Assembly (NCBI GenBank): GCA_016869435.1
Contig: VGEB01000022.1
Location: 1-32,725 of the forward strand
Length of the DNA: 32,725 bases
Direction: 5' to 3'
DNA from: Alphaproteobacteria bacterium
GTDB lineage: Bacteria; Pseudomonadota; Alphaproteobacteria; Rhizobiales; Beijerinckiaceae
The notes below the pieces were generated by a model that was given only the letters and a program-made list of their open reading frames with translations, had not been told where the DNA came from and searched no databases. Below, in pieces: positions 1-8,577 of the stretch. Position 1 is the stretch's first letter. Each line of letters begins with the position of its first letter. The position numbers were made by a program, and so were the translations under genes.

Positions 1-1
1 G

Positions 2-73
2 GCGCTCGCAAAGCGCATGGCGAACGCCGTCCCATCGAACGAGCATCTTGCTCAAACCGCGAAAGCCGCATAG
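2..73 (+). CDS. C-terminal tail of an unknown protein, cut by the window edge
   Basis: Reading from base 2, the plus strand gives 23 codons ending in TAG at 71-73, with the peptide end NEHLAQTAKAA. The composition is that of an ordinary soluble C-terminus. The start and most of the gene lie left of the window, so no family can be named. The other frames here are also partly open, so this is only a reasonable guess that a gene ends at this point. Confidence 0.25.
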   Translation, partial: ALAKRMANAVPSNEHLAQTAKAA

Positions 74-228
74 CATTCAGGCCAGCAACGCCGATTTCCG
101 CTTTTCAACATCAAGCGGGACATCCCCCCACCGGATGGCGATATAGAATGCGAATTGAAAATTGCTATTGACGGGATACGCGCCAGATTTATGTCCAGGT
201 GGGATCCGCCGCCTCCAGGGGTAATCTG

Positions 229-612
229 ATGATGAAATCCGGACCACAACTCGTTGCTCGTCTCGAGACGGACAATTCCAGCGCGCCAGTCGTCGTCGAG
301 TCGGGCGGCAAGCAACATTATCGCATCGATTTCGAAGTCCGAAACGCACCCAAGGACGCGTATGCTGCGACCTTCGAGCTTGACGCCGACACCTATTACA
401 ATCCGGTCAGGACGCTCCGGCCCGACAACGATGGCGCCTTTCGCCTCAGTACCTCGACCTACGGCGACTATGACGTCAAGGTCTTGCTCCGAACTAGCGA
501 AGGTGATGTGCCTCTTTCGAGCAGCGTGCGCAATGCCCTGGAAAAATCTCGCGACGAAATGAGCGCCGGGCCGATGGTCGACGACGCGATTGCCTACATT
601 GCGGGACATTAA
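229..612 (+). CDS. Small beta-rich protein, possible prokaryotic YEATS-like (pYEATS) domain
   Basis: Predicted 127-residue soluble protein with no signal peptide or membrane segment. I start it at ATG 229, which has an AGGGG ribosome site about 8 bases upstream; a GTG at 199 in the same frame is less well placed. The middle (about residues 30-95) alternates short hydrophobic strands and contains NPVRTLRP and TYGDYDVKVLL. This resembles the pYEATS pattern of a strand, an NPV turn, a glycine-aromatic-rich strand and a charged strand. The tail (about 95-127) is probably helical. pYEATS domains are known from proteins linked to immunity or stress signalling, but that role is not shown here. The gene stands alone and converges on the antiporter gene. 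It could equally be an unrelated beta-sandwich protein. Confidence 0.6.
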   Translation: MMKSGPQLVARLETDNSSAPVVVESGGKQHYRIDFEVRNAPKDAYAATFELDADTYYNPVRTLRPDNDGAFRLSTSTYGDYDVKVLLRTSEGDVPLSSSVRNALEKSRDEMSAGPMVDDAIAYIAGH

Positions 613-644
613 TCGCCGTCCCCCTCTAGACGCGGCTTGTCGCT

Positions 645-2255
645 CTACCACAGCCGCTCACTCCGGCGGTTCAACACATCCGCCTCGCGCAGATCGAGTT
701 CGCGCTCGATGCGGCGGCGCGCTTCGTCCTTGAGTTTGCCTTCCCGCAACATGTCGTTGATCAGATTGCGCTCCTCGTCGATGAGCAGCAGTTCGACCTC
801 ATCGTGACGCTCCGCCACCACGCGGCGCTCTTCCTGGATGTCGCACTTCATCCGGACGCGCGATGAAAAATATTCCTGCTGTTCGCGAAGCGTCAGCATC
901 GCTTCTTCAGGAATGTCATTCTCCGCGCTAAGACTCGCGAGTTTTGCGCTCGACGCCTCGATCGCGGCGTGGCGGGCGCGCAGCTCCTCGGCGCGGTGGA
1001 GAAGGCGCTCCTGCATGCCGGCTTTGGCGAGACCGAGTTTGCGGATGATCCAAGGCAGCGCGGCCCCCTGGAAGACGAGCGTCACCATCACGACGAAAAA
1101 GGTGATGAAAAAAATCGCGTCGCGATAGGGAAACCGCTCGCCCTGCGCCGTCGCCAGCGGGATCGCCAACGCCGCGGCGAGCGAGACGATTCCGCGCACC
1201 CCGGTGAAGGAAATGATGAAGGGCCACTGCCAAGGCGGCGAGGGATCGCGGCGGGCGAGCGACGGAATGAGCCAGCGCGGCAGATAGGTGATGGGATACA
1301 TCCAGACGAAGCGCGCCAAAATCACGACAAGGGAGACGACTGCTGCAGAAATCGCAAGCTCTTGGAGCGAATAATCCCTTACGCGCGCGAGCAGCGTTTG
1401 CGCTTGCAAGCCCGTGAAGAGAAAGACCAGGCTTTCGATCAGGAACAGGAAAAAATCCCAGAAGAACACGCCCTGCAGGCGCGTCGCGGCGCCGATCAGC
1501 CTCGGCCCGTTCCAGCTGATGTAGAGGCCGGTCGTCACGGTCGCGATGACGCCCGAACCGCCGAGATGTTCTGGCGGCCAATAGGCGAGGAACGGCGTGA
1601 TCAATGACAGCGTGATTTCGATGCGTGGATCGCGCATGAGGCGTCGCAGCCGCAGCATCATCCAGCCGACGATGGCGCCCCAAACGAACTCGCCGACAAC
1701 AATGGCGACGAATGTGCCGCCCGCCTGCGCCGCAGAAAAGGCGCCGACGCTGACAGCCGCCACGGCGAAGCGATAGAGAACCAGCGCCGTGGCGTCATTG
1801 GCGAGGCCCTCGCCCTCCAGGATCACGAGGATGCGCCGCGGCAATTGCATCCGCCGCGCAATGGCGAGCGGCGCGACGGCGTCGGGCGGCGACACGATGG
1901 CGCCGAGCAGGAAACCGACCGTCAAAGGCCAGCCGAGCAGCCAATTCATCGCCAGCGAAACCGAAACGGCGGTGAAGACGACGCCGCCGACGGCGAGCAG
2001 GAGTATCGGCCGCAGATTGAACTTGAATTCCCGCCAGCTCATGTTGATGGCGGAAATGTAAATCACCGGCGGCAGCACGAGCAGCAACACGAATTGCGGC
2101 TCGAGCACAAAGGGCGGCACGCCGGGAATGACGGCGATCAGCACGCCCGCGGCGACGAGCAGGATCGGCGAGGCGACGCCCGAGCGCAGGGCGATGAAGG
2201 CGACGAACGCCACCGCCGCCAGAAGAAAGACGAGTATTTGCAGACCCGCGAGCAT
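645..2255 (-). CDS. CPA1-family Na+/H+ antiporter
   Basis: Predicted 536-residue inner-membrane cation/proton exchanger of the bacterial CPA1 (NhaP/NHE-like) family. These proteins swap cytoplasmic Na+ (sometimes K+) for protons and set pH and salt balance. The first 400 or so residues form about 12 hydrophobic segments. Family signatures are GAIVSPPDAVAPLAIARRM in the fourth to fifth helices and EGEGLANDATALVLYRF, which holds the Asn-Asp pair expected at the ion site. The last 135 residues are a charged, probably coiled-coil cytoplasmic tail rich in Glu and Arg. The start is ATG 2255. The gene lies 52 bases after coaA on the same strand, so it may be read through from the his operon, but no close coupling is visible. 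The exact ion cannot be told from sequence. Confidence 0.9.
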   Translation of the reverse strand: MLAGLQILVFLLAAVAFVAFIALRSGVASPILLVAAGVLIAVIPGVPPFVLEPQFVLLLVLPPVIYISAINMSWREFKFNLRPILLLAVGGVVFTAVSVSLAMNWLLGWPLTVGFLLGAIVSPPDAVAPLAIARRMQLPRRILVILEGEGLANDATALVLYRFAVAAVSVGAFSAAQAGGTFVAIVVGEFVWGAIVGWMMLRLRRLMRDPRIEITLSLITPFLAYWPPEHLGGSGVIATVTTGLYISWNGPRLIGAATRLQGVFFWDFFLFLIESLVFLFTGLQAQTLLARVRDYSLQELAISAAVVSLVVILARFVWMYPITYLPRWLIPSLARRDPSPPWQWPFIISFTGVRGIVSLAAALAIPLATAQGERFPYRDAIFFITFFVVMVTLVFQGAALPWIIRKLGLAKAGMQERLLHRAEELRARHAAIEASSAKLASLSAENDIPEEAMLTLREQQEYFSSRVRMKCDIQEERRVVAERHDEVELLLIDEERNLINDMLREGKLKDEARRRIERELDLREADVLNRRSERLW

Positions 2256-2307
2256 GCGTCCCCCTATAGCCCCGCGCTGACGCGAGGCGCGCTCGCCGGA
2301 GCCAAGC

Positions 2308-3270
2308 CTAGAGTTTTCGAAGCGCCACTTCCTCGACCTTGTGATCGGCGTCCTTCGTCAGGATCAAACTTGCGCGCGGACGGGTAGGAGCGATGTTCTG
2401 GCGCAAATTCTCGAGATTGATGCGCGTCCAGATGTCCTTGGCGACGCGCGTCGTCTCCTCTTCGTCGAGATCGGCATAGACCCGGAAGTAAGATTGCGGA
2501 TCGCGAAACGCCGTCTGCTGGAGACGCCGGAATCGCTCCACATACCATTGCTCGAGCACGTCTTCGGGGGCGTCGAGATAGACCGAGAAATCGAAAAAGT
2601 CAGAAACGAAGGGAATCTCGCGGCCGCCGCGCAGACGCGGCGCCAGAAGGACGTTGACGCCCTCGACAATGAGAATGTCTGGCCGATCGACGCAGGCCGC
2701 CTCGCCTTCGATGACGTCATAGGTCATATGCGAATAGACCGGCGCGCAGACGTTGCGCCGCCCCGCCTTTACGTCGGACAGAAATCGCAGCAGCGATTTA
2801 TTGTCGTAGCTTTCGGGAAAGCCCTTTTTGTCCATCAGTCGTTCGGCTTCGAGGACTCTGTTGGGCAGGAGAAATCCGTCGGTGGTGACGAGCTCCACTT
2901 TCGGCGTGTTCGGCCAGCGAGAGAGCAGCGCGCGCAGCACGCGCGCGGTCGTGGATTTTCCCACAGCGACGGAGCCCGCAACGCCAATGATATAGGGAAC
3001 CTTGCCGTCCTCGGCCCCGAGAAAGCGCTGCGTCGCTTTGAACAGGCCTTGCGTCGCCGCGACATAAAGCGCGAGCAGTCGCGACAGCGGCAGGTAGATT
3101 TCAATGACTTCTTCGAGTGAGATCGGGTCGTTGAGCGATTTCAGCCGGGCGAGATCGTCGAGCGTCAGCGTCAGCGGCGTATCGGCGCGCAGGGCCGCCC
3201 ATTCGGCGCGCGTAAAGTGCCGATATGGAGACAGGGCTTCATTGTTGGGGACGAGTTCCGCCGCCGTCAT
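2308..3270 (-). CDS. coaA: Type I pantothenate kinase
   Basis: Cytoplasmic kinase of 320 residues that phosphorylates pantothenate with ATP, the first and usually rate-limiting step of coenzyme A synthesis. The P-loop [12 protein letters not shown] is at residues 96-107, in the usual place for bacterial CoaA, and the length fits the family (about 310-320). Downstream blocks typical of CoaA are present, including TTDGFLLPN and a YDV segment in the substrate region. The enzyme belongs to the type I (prokaryotic, CoA-feedback-inhibited) class, not the actin-fold type III CoaX. The ATG start overlaps the hisE stop (ATGA), so it is translationally coupled to the histidine operon, an arrangement common in Rhizobiales. 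Confidence 0.97.
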   Translation of the reverse strand: MTAAELVPNNEALSPYRHFTRAEWAALRADTPLTLTLDDLARLKSLNDPISLEEVIEIYLPLSRLLALYVAATQGLFKATQRFLGAEDGKVPYIIGVAGSVAVGKSTTARVLRALLSRWPNTPKVELVTTDGFLLPNRVLEAERLMDKKGFPESYDNKSLLRFLSDVKAGRRNVCAPVYSHMTYDVIEGEAACVDRPDILIVEGVNVLLAPRLRGGREIPFVSDFFDFSVYLDAPEDVLEQWYVERFRRLQQTAFRDPQSYFRVYADLDEEETTRVAKDIWTRINLENLRQNIAPTRPRASLILTKDADHKVEEVALRKL

Positions 3271-3593
3271 CCATTGGCTCCGCGGCCGGCTTTCTCGGCG
3301 AGGCCCGACTGGCTGGTGCGCCGCTCCAATTCGCGCAACACGTCGTCGAGCGAGACATCGCCCGCTTCAAGCATGACGAGCAGATGATAGAGCGTATCGG
3401 CGGCTTCATTGACGAGCGCCGGGCGGTCGCCCTCGATCGCCGCGATCACCGTTTCGACCGCCTCTTCGCCGAATTTCTTGGCGATCTTCGGCATGCCGGC
3501 GTCCAGTAGGGTCTTGGTATAGGAGGTCGACGCGCTGTCGTTGCGCCGCGATCTGATCAGCGCCGCGAGGTCGTCAAGGGTGAATGTCGTCAT
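3267..3593 (-). CDS. hisE: Phosphoribosyl-ATP pyrophosphatase
   Basis: Second enzyme of histidine biosynthesis: hydrolyses phosphoribosyl-ATP to phosphoribosyl-AMP and pyrophosphate in the cytoplasm. The protein has 108 residues, the size of a stand-alone HisE rather than a HisIE fusion, so hisI should lie elsewhere. The all-alpha MazG-like fold is supported by [13 protein letters not shown], whose Glu residues bind Mg2+, and by the following [14 protein letters not shown] helix with its Glu-x-x-Asp pattern. The start ATG 3593 overlaps the hisF stop by four bases and the stop overlaps coaA by four bases, so it is an internal gene of a tightly coupled operon. Confidence 0.97.
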   Translation of the reverse strand: MTTFTLDDLAALIRSRRNDSASTSYTKTLLDAGMPKIAKKFGEEAVETVIAAIEGDRPALVNEAADTLYHLLVMLEAGDVSLDDVLRELERRTSQSGLAEKAGRGANG

Positions 3594-4369
3594 GCCGTCA
3601 CCTCAAGACCATCGAGGCGCATCGGCAGTCCCGCCGCGGCCATGTGAAGCTTCGCCTGCGGGATCGAATATTCGCCGAAATGGAAAATCGACGCGGCGAG
3701 CACAGCGCTCGCATGGCCTTCCTTGACGCCGGCGACGAGGTGATCGAGCGTTCCGACGCCGCCGGAAGCGATGACCGGCGCATGCACCGCGTCGGCGACG
3801 GCGCGCGTGAGCGCGATATCGAAGCCGCTTTTCGTCCCGTCGCGATCCATAGAGGTCAGCAGGATTTCGCCGGCGCCGAGGTCAGTCACCTCCCGCGCAT
3901 AGTCGACGGCGTCGATCCCTGTCGGGCGGCGCCCGCCGTGGGTGAAGATCTCCCATCGTCCATCCGCGACGCGCTTAGCGTCAATGGCGACGACGATGCA
4001 TTGCGCGCCGAATTTTTCCGAAGCTTCGCGAACGAAGCTGCGATTGGCCACGGCGGCCGAATTGATCGAGACCTTGTCGGCGCCTGCGAGCAGCAGATTG
4101 CGGATGTCGTCGAGCGTGCGTACGCCGCCGCCGACGGTCAGCGGCATGAAGCAGGCTTCCGCCGTGCGCTGCACGACATCGAGCAGAATGCCTCGATTTT
4201 CATGGCTGGCGGTGATGTCAAGAAAGCAGAGCTCGTCGGCGCCGGCGGCGTCATAGGCGATGGCGCATTCGACCGGATCGCCGGCGTCGCGCAAATCGAC
4301 GAAATTGACGCCTTTAACGACGCGGCCTTCTTTTACGTCCAAACAGGGAATGACGCGCGCCTTGAGCAT
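3590..4369 (-). CDS. hisF: Imidazole glycerol phosphate synthase, cyclase subunit
   Basis: Cyclase half of imidazole glycerol phosphate synthase. It takes ammonia made by HisH and PRFAR and yields imidazole glycerol phosphate and AICAR. The protein is a 259-residue TIM barrel. The two catalytic aspartates are visible at D11 ([11 protein letters not shown]) and D130 (CIVVAID), matching the family numbering. Phosphate-binding glycine loops TVGGGVR and IASGGVG are present in the two half-barrels. A GTG at 4372 lies one codon upstream, but the family begins MLKAR, so I use ATG 4369, which shares a base with the hisA stop (TGATG). HisF works with the HisH encoded two genes upstream. Confidence 0.97.
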   Translation of the reverse strand: MLKARVIPCLDVKEGRVVKGVNFVDLRDAGDPVECAIAYDAAGADELCFLDITASHENRGILLDVVQRTAEACFMPLTVGGGVRTLDDIRNLLLAGADKVSINSAAVANRSFVREASEKFGAQCIVVAIDAKRVADGRWEIFTHGGRRPTGIDAVDYAREVTDLGAGEILLTSMDRDGTKSGFDIALTRAVADAVHAPVIASGGVGTLDHLVAGVKEGHASAVLAASIFHFGEYSIPQAKLHMAAAGLPMRLDGLEVTA

Positions 4370-5118
4370 CACGCGTTCTCCGTCGCCGTGCGGGCGCGCC
4401 GAATCATCGCCAGCGCCTGCGCCGGATCGAGCCGCCCATCATAGAGCGCCCGGCCGGTGATGGCGCCGGCCAGCTTGCGGCAATCTGGCTGCAGCAATCG
4501 CTCCACATCGGCGAGCGAAGCGAGGCCGCCCGAGGCGATGACGGGTATCGTCAAGGCGTCGGCGAGCGCCAGCGTGGCCTCGATATTGAGGCCAGTCAAA
4601 ACGCCGTCGCGGGAAATGTCGGTGTAGATGATGGCGCTGACGCCGGCGTCTTCGAAGCTCTTGCCGAGATCGAGCGCCGACATGCGCGTCGCGCGCGCCC
4701 AGCCGTCGACCGCGACGCAGCCGTCCTTGGCGTCGACGCCGACGGCGACGCGGCCCGGATGAACGCGGGCCGCCTCGCGCACGAAAGACGGATCTCTGAC
4801 CGCCGCGGTGCCGATGATGACGCGCGCGACGCCTTTATCCAGCCAGCGCGACAGCGTGCGCATGTCGCGAATGCCGCCGCCGAGCTGCACCGGTATCGTC
4901 AGCGCCGTGAGAATGGCTTCGACCGCCTTGGCGTTGCGCGGCGCGCCAGCGAAGGCGCCGTCGAGATCGACCACGTGGAGATATTCGAATCCGACCTGCT
5001 CGAAGGCGCGCGCCTGCTCGGCGGGATCGTCGTTGAACACGGTCGCGCGGTCCATGTCGCCCTGGGCGAGGCGCACGCACTGCCCTTCCTTCAAATCGAT
5101 TGCTGGAAACAGGATCAC
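4369..5118 (-). CDS. hisA: ProFAR isomerase (HisA)
   Basis: Isomerase of 249 residues that opens the ribose ring of ProFAR to give PRFAR, the step before HisF/HisH. It is a TIM barrel, homologous to HisF. The N-terminus reads [16 protein letters not shown] with catalytic Asp8. The Gly-rich phosphate loops QLGGGIRD and IASGGLAS are present, and [12 protein letters not shown] carries the second-half catalytic region. The open frame continues upstream over hisH, but homology begins at GTG 5118, which overlaps the hisH stop as GTGA. This start also gives the family length (about 245). Confidence 0.96.
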   Translation of the reverse strand: MILFPAIDLKEGQCVRLAQGDMDRATVFNDDPAEQARAFEQVGFEYLHVVDLDGAFAGAPRNAKAVEAILTALTIPVQLGGGIRDMRTLSRWLDKGVARVIIGTAAVRDPSFVREAARVHPGRVAVGVDAKDGCVAVDGWARATRMSALDLGKSFEDAGVSAIIYTDISRDGVLTGLNIEATLALADALTIPVIASGGLASLADVERLLQPDCRKLAGAITGRALYDGRLDPAQALAMIRRARTATENA

Positions 5119-5765
5119 GGGCGCCACCCAAGGAAATTGCCGATCAACGCTAGGCCGAGCCTCTGGCTTTTTTCGGGATGAAACTGCACGCCGACCAGAT
5201 TGTCTCGGGCGACAGCCGCGACAAGCGGCGCGCCATAGTCGGTCGTCGCCAAGATATGCTCCGGCGCTGACGGCGTGAGCTGAAAAGAATGCACGAAGTA
5301 AGCGTGCAAGCCGCGCTCTCCCAGCGGCACGCCGGCAAACAGCGGATGTTCGCGGCGCAAGGTCAAGGTATTCCAGCCCATGTGGGGGATTTTCAACGAA
5401 GGATCGGCGGGCGCGATCGCCCCGACGTCGCCGGGAATCCAGCCGAGGCCCGGCGATTCTCCATGCTCGAGGCCGCGCGCGGCCATAAGCTGCATGCCGA
5501 CGCAAATGCCCAGGAACGGCCGGCCGCGGTCGATAACCGCCTCCTGCAGGGCGGCGTAAAGCCCATCGATCGCCATCAGGCCCCGCCTGCAATCGGCGAA
5601 AGCGCCGACGCCCGGCAGAACGACGCGCTCGGCGGCGCGCAGGACCTCAGGATCGCTGGTGACGCGAATATCGGCCGGTCCCTGCGACTCGCGCGCGGCG
5701 CGTTCGAAAGCTTTCAAGGCGGAATGTAGATTGCCCGACCCATAGTCGATGATCGCCGTCGTCAA
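5115..5765 (-). CDS. hisH: Imidazole glycerol phosphate synthase, glutamine amidotransferase subunit
   Basis: Class I glutaminase subunit that frees ammonia from glutamine and channels it to HisF. The protein has 216 residues. The catalytic triad is visible: Cys88 in FLGICVGMQ, and His196 and Glu198 in GVQFHPEKS. The oxyanion-hole strand PGVGAF is also present. The only start that keeps the conserved N-terminus [11 protein letters not shown] is a TTG codon at 5765-5763. It overlaps the stop of the DUF2628 gene (TTGA), so initiation probably depends on translational coupling to that upstream gene. HisH precedes hisA and hisF here as in other alphaproteobacteria. Confidence 0.96.
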   Translation of the reverse strand: MTTAIIDYGSGNLHSALKAFERAARESQGPADIRVTSDPEVLRAAERVVLPGVGAFADCRRGLMAIDGLYAALQEAVIDRGRPFLGICVGMQLMAARGLEHGESPGLGWIPGDVGAIAPADPSLKIPHMGWNTLTLRREHPLFAGVPLGERGLHAYFVHSFQLTPSAPEHILATTDYGAPLVAAVARDNLVGVQFHPEKSQRLGLALIGNFLGWRP

Positions 5766-6187
5766 GGCGCGGGCCCCCGAGCGATGTCTTCCTTGGCGAT
5801 GGGCTCAGCCGAACGATGGCGAAGGAAGAAAACCGTCTCCGCCTCGTCAATGTCCTCGCCGACGACAAGATCCCGCTCGACATAGCCGCGACGCGCCAAA
5901 TTCCAGCCAACGAGCCGACCGCCTTCGAAGCCGAGCCAGACGGCAAGCGCAAGCGTCAGCCAATATATCGCCTCGCGCGACACCCGCAGTTTCCAGGCGA
6001 GGAGCGCCAAGGCGACGAGAAGGAGCGTCCACAGGCCGGCGACGATCCAGGCGCGCCGCCAGGCAAGCCAGAACGGACCGAAGACGAACGCCGGCCAGGA
6101 GAAGCCGTCGCGCAGAAAGACGATCCTATCGGGCGCGGGAAGTTGGCCCGACGCCGTTCGCGGAACATGAACAGTGAATATGGCCAT
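5762..6187 (-). CDS. DUF2628-family membrane protein in the his operon
   Basis: Predicted 141-residue protein of the DUF2628 type, function unknown. After a short soluble start (MAIFTVHVP) it has the family block [21 protein letters not shown], two hydrophobic spans (about residues 47-64 and 73-88) and a charged cytoplasmic tail. I start it at ATG 6187; eight codons upstream remain open but lie in the hisB-facing spacer. The gene sits between hisB and hisH with a four-base overlap to hisH, a position this family holds in many Rhizobiales. That links it to the his operon by transcription only. A role in membrane or envelope biology is possible but not shown. Confidence 0.85.
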   Translation of the reverse strand: MAIFTVHVPRTASGQLPAPDRIVFLRDGFSWPAFVFGPFWLAWRRAWIVAGLWTLLLVALALLAWKLRVSREAIYWLTLALAVWLGFEGGRLVGWNLARRGYVERDLVVGEDIDEAETVFFLRHRSAEPIAKEDIARGPAP

Positions 6188-6221
6188 CGGCCGTCCCCTC
6201 GTCGGCGTCACGCGCCTGTTG

Positions 6222-6818
6222 TCAGGCGGTGAGCGTTCCCTTCGTGGAGGGCGCTTCGCCCTGCGTGCGGCGAGGATCGATCGCGACCGCCTTGCCGAAG
6301 GCCCGGGCGAAGCCCTTGAAGGCGCTTTCAGCGATATGATGGCTGTTGACGCCGCGCAGGCACTCGATGTGCAGCCCGATCCGGGCGTGAACCGCGAAGG
6401 CCTGGAAGAATTCGCGCATCAATTCCGTGTCGAAGCCGCCGATCCGCTGCGCCGGAAAGGAAACGTCGTAAACGAGAAACGGACGGCCGGAAACGTCAAC
6501 GACGACGCGGGTCAACGCCTCATCGAGCGGCACATGCGCGTCGCCATAACGGGAAATGCCCATGCGGTCGCCGAGCGCGCGATCCACCGCCTGGCCGACG
6601 GCGATGCCGACGTCCTCGACCGTGTGGTGGCCGTCGATGTGCAGATCGCCCTCGGCGCGCACCGTCAGATCCAGCGGCGCGTGACGGGCGATCTGGTCGA
6701 GCATGTGATCGAAAAAGCCCAACCCCGTCGAAATCTCCGACCGGCCGGCGCCGTCGAGGCTGACGGCCACGGAAATTTTCGTTTCCTTCGTATTGCGCTC
6801 GATCGTCGCGCTGCGCAT
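6222..6818 (-). CDS. hisB: Imidazoleglycerol-phosphate dehydratase
   Basis: Removes water from imidazole glycerol phosphate to give imidazole acetol phosphate, the step after HisF/HisH. It is a 198-residue monofunctional dehydratase without the phosphatase domain found in enteric HisB. The metal-binding His/Glu sets are visible: [24 protein letters not shown] and [12 protein letters not shown]. They form the duplicated fold that binds two Mn ions. The start ATG 6818 has GGCAGGA upstream. It is the first gene of the minus-strand run hisB-DUF2628-hisH-hisA-hisF-hisE-coaA. A stable hairpin lies in its short leader (6838-6856). Confidence 0.97.
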   Translation of the reverse strand: MRSATIERNTKETKISVAVSLDGAGRSEISTGLGFFDHMLDQIARHAPLDLTVRAEGDLHIDGHHTVEDVGIAVGQAVDRALGDRMGISRYGDAHVPLDEALTRVVVDVSGRPFLVYDVSFPAQRIGGFDTELMREFFQAFAVHARIGLHIECLRGVNSHHIAESAFKGFARAFGKAVAIDPRRTQGEAPSTKGTLTA

Positions 6819-6837
6819 GTCCTGCCTTTTTCGGGTT

Positions 6838-6856
6838 CCGCCGGCGATTCCGGCGG
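6838..6856 (-). promoter_or_regulatory. Hairpin in the hisB leader
   Basis: A perfect 7-bp inverted repeat, CCGCCGG and CCGGCGG with a 5-base loop, lies 20 bases upstream of the hisB start codon. In RNA it would be a very stable stem next to the ribosome site. It could modulate translation or mRNA stability, but no his leader peptide with a run of His codons was found, so classical attenuation is not supported. Confidence 0.35.
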
Positions 6857-6896
6857 CTGCGGCCCAAGCGGCCGGCTTGTATCAATTTTGTCCCGG

Positions 6897-6925
6897 ATAA
6901 GCCACCGGACCCGCTTCCGCGTCAA
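6897..6925 (-). promoter_or_regulatory. Possible promoter of the his operon
   Basis: On the minus strand a TTGACG -35 element (6925-6920) is followed after 17 bases by GCTTAT (6902-6897). The -35 is good and the -10 is weak. Its place, about 80 bases upstream of hisB, fits the operon start. This is pattern matching only. Confidence 0.3.
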
Positions 6926-7160
6926 GGAGAAGCGAGATGCGCGCCAACGGAAGTCTCCTCTCGGCAAATAGGCGGCAAAACCCGAGAACGGTCCTTCTCT
7001 TCGCATTGATTCCCCGCCCAAGCGCAACCACGGCGATATGTCCGGCGGCGGAAGATGCTTATAGCTTCGCAGCCAAGCCCTAAGAAGACGCTTACGCGCG
7101 CATATTGCCGCAGCGCCCGAGGGCTTTAACAAGTCGAAGCCAATAAGGAGGTTCAAGCTC

Positions 7161-7838
7161 ATGCGGAATAGACTTCCTGTCGCCCTGGCCGTGACGGCGA
7201 TGGTCTCTCAAACGGCGGCCGCCGAAGCCTGGCGGGACGGCTTCGTCTCGCGCGTCGAAGCGCTGGCGCTGATTCAATCGCTCAACGCCTCGCTGCTCGC
7301 GAGCCGCAGCGCGACGGCGACGCTCGAGAAGTGGTGCGCCGACCACAAGATGGCGGCTGAGCCCAAACTCGTCGCGCGGCGCGTCGCCGGAATCGAGAAG
7401 CCGCCGAGCGAGGAGACGCGCCGTCGGCTTGAAGTCGGCGCCGAAGAGCCGGTGAAATATCGGCGCGTGCAGCTCGCCTGCGGCGAACATGTGCTGTCGG
7501 AAGCCGACAATTGGTACGTGCCCGGACGGCTTTCCGACGAAACAAATCGCGCGCTGGAAACGACAGAAGCGCCCTTCGGCAAGGCGATCGCCCCGCTTCA
7601 GCCGTTTCGGCGCACGATCGAAATGAAAATGCGCTGGTCGCCCTTGCCTGATGGGTGGGAGGTCTCCGCTGCCGCCGCCGCGCCGGCAAAGGCGAACGGC
7701 GCTCTCGCGATCCCGCACGACCTCTTCGAACACACGGCGGTCGTGTATGCGCGCGATCAACGTCCCGTCTCCGAGGTGCACGAGACCTATACGCGCGAGA
7801 TTCTTGATTTTCCCGCGCCCGCCGCGCCGCGCGATTGA
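7161..7838 (+). CDS. Exported protein resembling the chorismate lyase/UTRA fold
   Basis: Predicted 225-residue protein with a short Sec signal peptide, [21 protein letters not shown], probably cleaved before EAW, so it should reach the periplasm. The ATG is preceded by AAGGAGG. The central part contains [11 protein letters not shown], then [13 protein letters not shown] and a [10 protein letters not shown] block. I recognise this as similar to the chorismate pyruvate-lyase (UbiC)/UTRA-like fold, where an Arg and the SEADNWYVP strand line the ligand pocket. Genes of this kind occur next to hslV in other Rhizobiales. True chorismate lyase acts in the cytoplasm in ubiquinone synthesis, so an exported version is unlikely to do that reaction. 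The function is unknown. Confidence 0.8.
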   Translation: MRNRLPVALAVTAMVSQTAAAEAWRDGFVSRVEALALIQSLNASLLASRSATATLEKWCADHKMAAEPKLVARRVAGIEKPPSEETRRRLEVGAEEPVKYRRVQLACGEHVLSEADNWYVPGRLSDETNRALETTEAPFGKAIAPLQPFRRTIEMKMRWSPLPDGWEVSAAAAAPAKANGALAIPHDLFEHTAVVYARDQRPVSEVHETYTREILDFPAPAAPRD

Positions 7839-7923
7839 CCGGGTCGCGGCGGCCGCCGCTGCGGCCTTGCTCAAACGCCCGCAGAACCTTACATCGGCTG
7901 AACGTCTCAGGCTGGATAGGCGA

Positions 7924-8487
7924 ATGGATAGCGAACAAAACCGCTCGGCGGCGATGCATGCGACGACCATCATTCTCGTCAAGAAGGCGGGAGAGACGGT
8001 GATCGCCGGCGACGGTCAGGTCAGCCTCGGCCAAACGATCATGAAGGGCAACGCCAAGAAGGTGCGTCGTCTCGGCAAGGGCGACGTCATCGCCGGATTC
8101 GCCGGCGCCACCGCCGACGCCTTCACGCTCTTCGAACGGCTTGAATCGAAGCTTGAGCAATATCCCGGACAATTGATGCGCGCCTGCGTCGAACTAGCCA
8201 AGGACTGGCGCATGGACCGCTACCTTCGGCGCCTCGAAGCGATGATGCTTGTCGCCGACAAGAACGTCGGCCTCGTCCTCACCGGCTCCGGCGACGTTCT
8301 GGAGCCCGAAGGAACAGGCGAAGGCGCGGTGGCCGCGATCGGTTCGGGCGGAAACTACGCGCTCGCGGCCGGACGCGCCCTGCTCGATTCGCCGCTCGAC
8401 GCCGAAACCATCGCGCGGCGGGCGATGGTCATCGCTTCCGAGATTTGCGTTTACACCAACCAGAATGTGGTGGTGGAGAAAATATAG
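7924..8487 (+). CDS. hslV: ATP-dependent protease HslVU, peptidase subunit
   Basis: Proteasome-like threonine peptidase of 187 residues. Twelve subunits form the core that HslU feeds with unfolded protein. The conserved start [23 protein letters not shown] places the catalytic Thr at residue 14 from ATG 7924 (residue 4 from an alternative ATG at 7954), so a short N-terminal stretch must be removed to expose it. Such extensions occur in other alphaproteobacterial HslV. I prefer 7924 because GGATAGG lies just upstream and 7954 has no clear ribosome site. Other family blocks are [27 protein letters not shown] and the C-terminal [13 protein letters not shown]. It precedes hslU by 90 bases that carry heptamer repeats. 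Confidence 0.96.
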   Translation: MDSEQNRSAAMHATTIILVKKAGETVIAGDGQVSLGQTIMKGNAKKVRRLGKGDVIAGFAGATADAFTLFERLESKLEQYPGQLMRACVELAKDWRMDRYLRRLEAMMLVADKNVGLVLTGSGDVLEPEGTGEGAVAAIGSGGNYALAAGRALLDSPLDAETIARRAMVIASEICVYTNQNVVVEKI

Positions 8488-8508
8488 GGCAGTCGGCATT
8501 CGGCAGTC
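8488..8508 (+). repeat. Three tandem heptamers (GGCAGTC-type) right after hslV
   Basis: Directly abutting the hslV stop codon are GGCAGTC, GGCATTC and GGCAGTC in tandem. They face a set of five opposite-strand heptamers at 8526-8560, so the transcript can fold into an imperfect hairpin between hslV and hslU. Confidence 0.8.
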
Positions 8509-8525
8509 GGAAATGGAATGATACG

Positions 8526-8560
8526 ACTGCCAACTGCCGACCGCCTACTGCCCACTGCCG
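8526..8560 (-). repeat. Five tandem heptamers (NGGCAGT-type on the minus strand) before hslU
   Basis: On the plus strand the units read ACTGCCA, ACTGCCG, ACCGCCT, ACTGCCC and ACTGCCG. The seventh base varies and the other six are almost fixed. They form the other arm of the inverted arrangement with 8488-8508 and end 17 bases before the hslU start, just ahead of its GAGGTAA ribosome site. Confidence 0.8.
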
Positions 8561-8577
8561 TTCCGAGGTAACTCCCC

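Larger units (their letters stand above)
6819..7160. other. Divergent spacer between hisB and the exported protein gene
   Basis: This 342-base stretch separates the minus-strand his operon from the plus-strand hslVU group. It holds the hisB leader hairpin, the possible his promoter and, at the right end, an AAGGAGG ribosome site for the gene at 7161. No conserved coding frame or RNA gene was recognised in it. Confidence 0.6.

Noticed and set aside
6819-7160. Search for a histidine leader peptide before hisB
   Set aside because: No short frame with a run of His codons is present, so classical his attenuation is not supported.
7846-7859. 14-base perfect palindrome GCGGCGGCCGCCGC after the exported protein gene
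   Set aside because: It lacks a loop and T-run, and such GC-only palindromes arise easily in this base composition.
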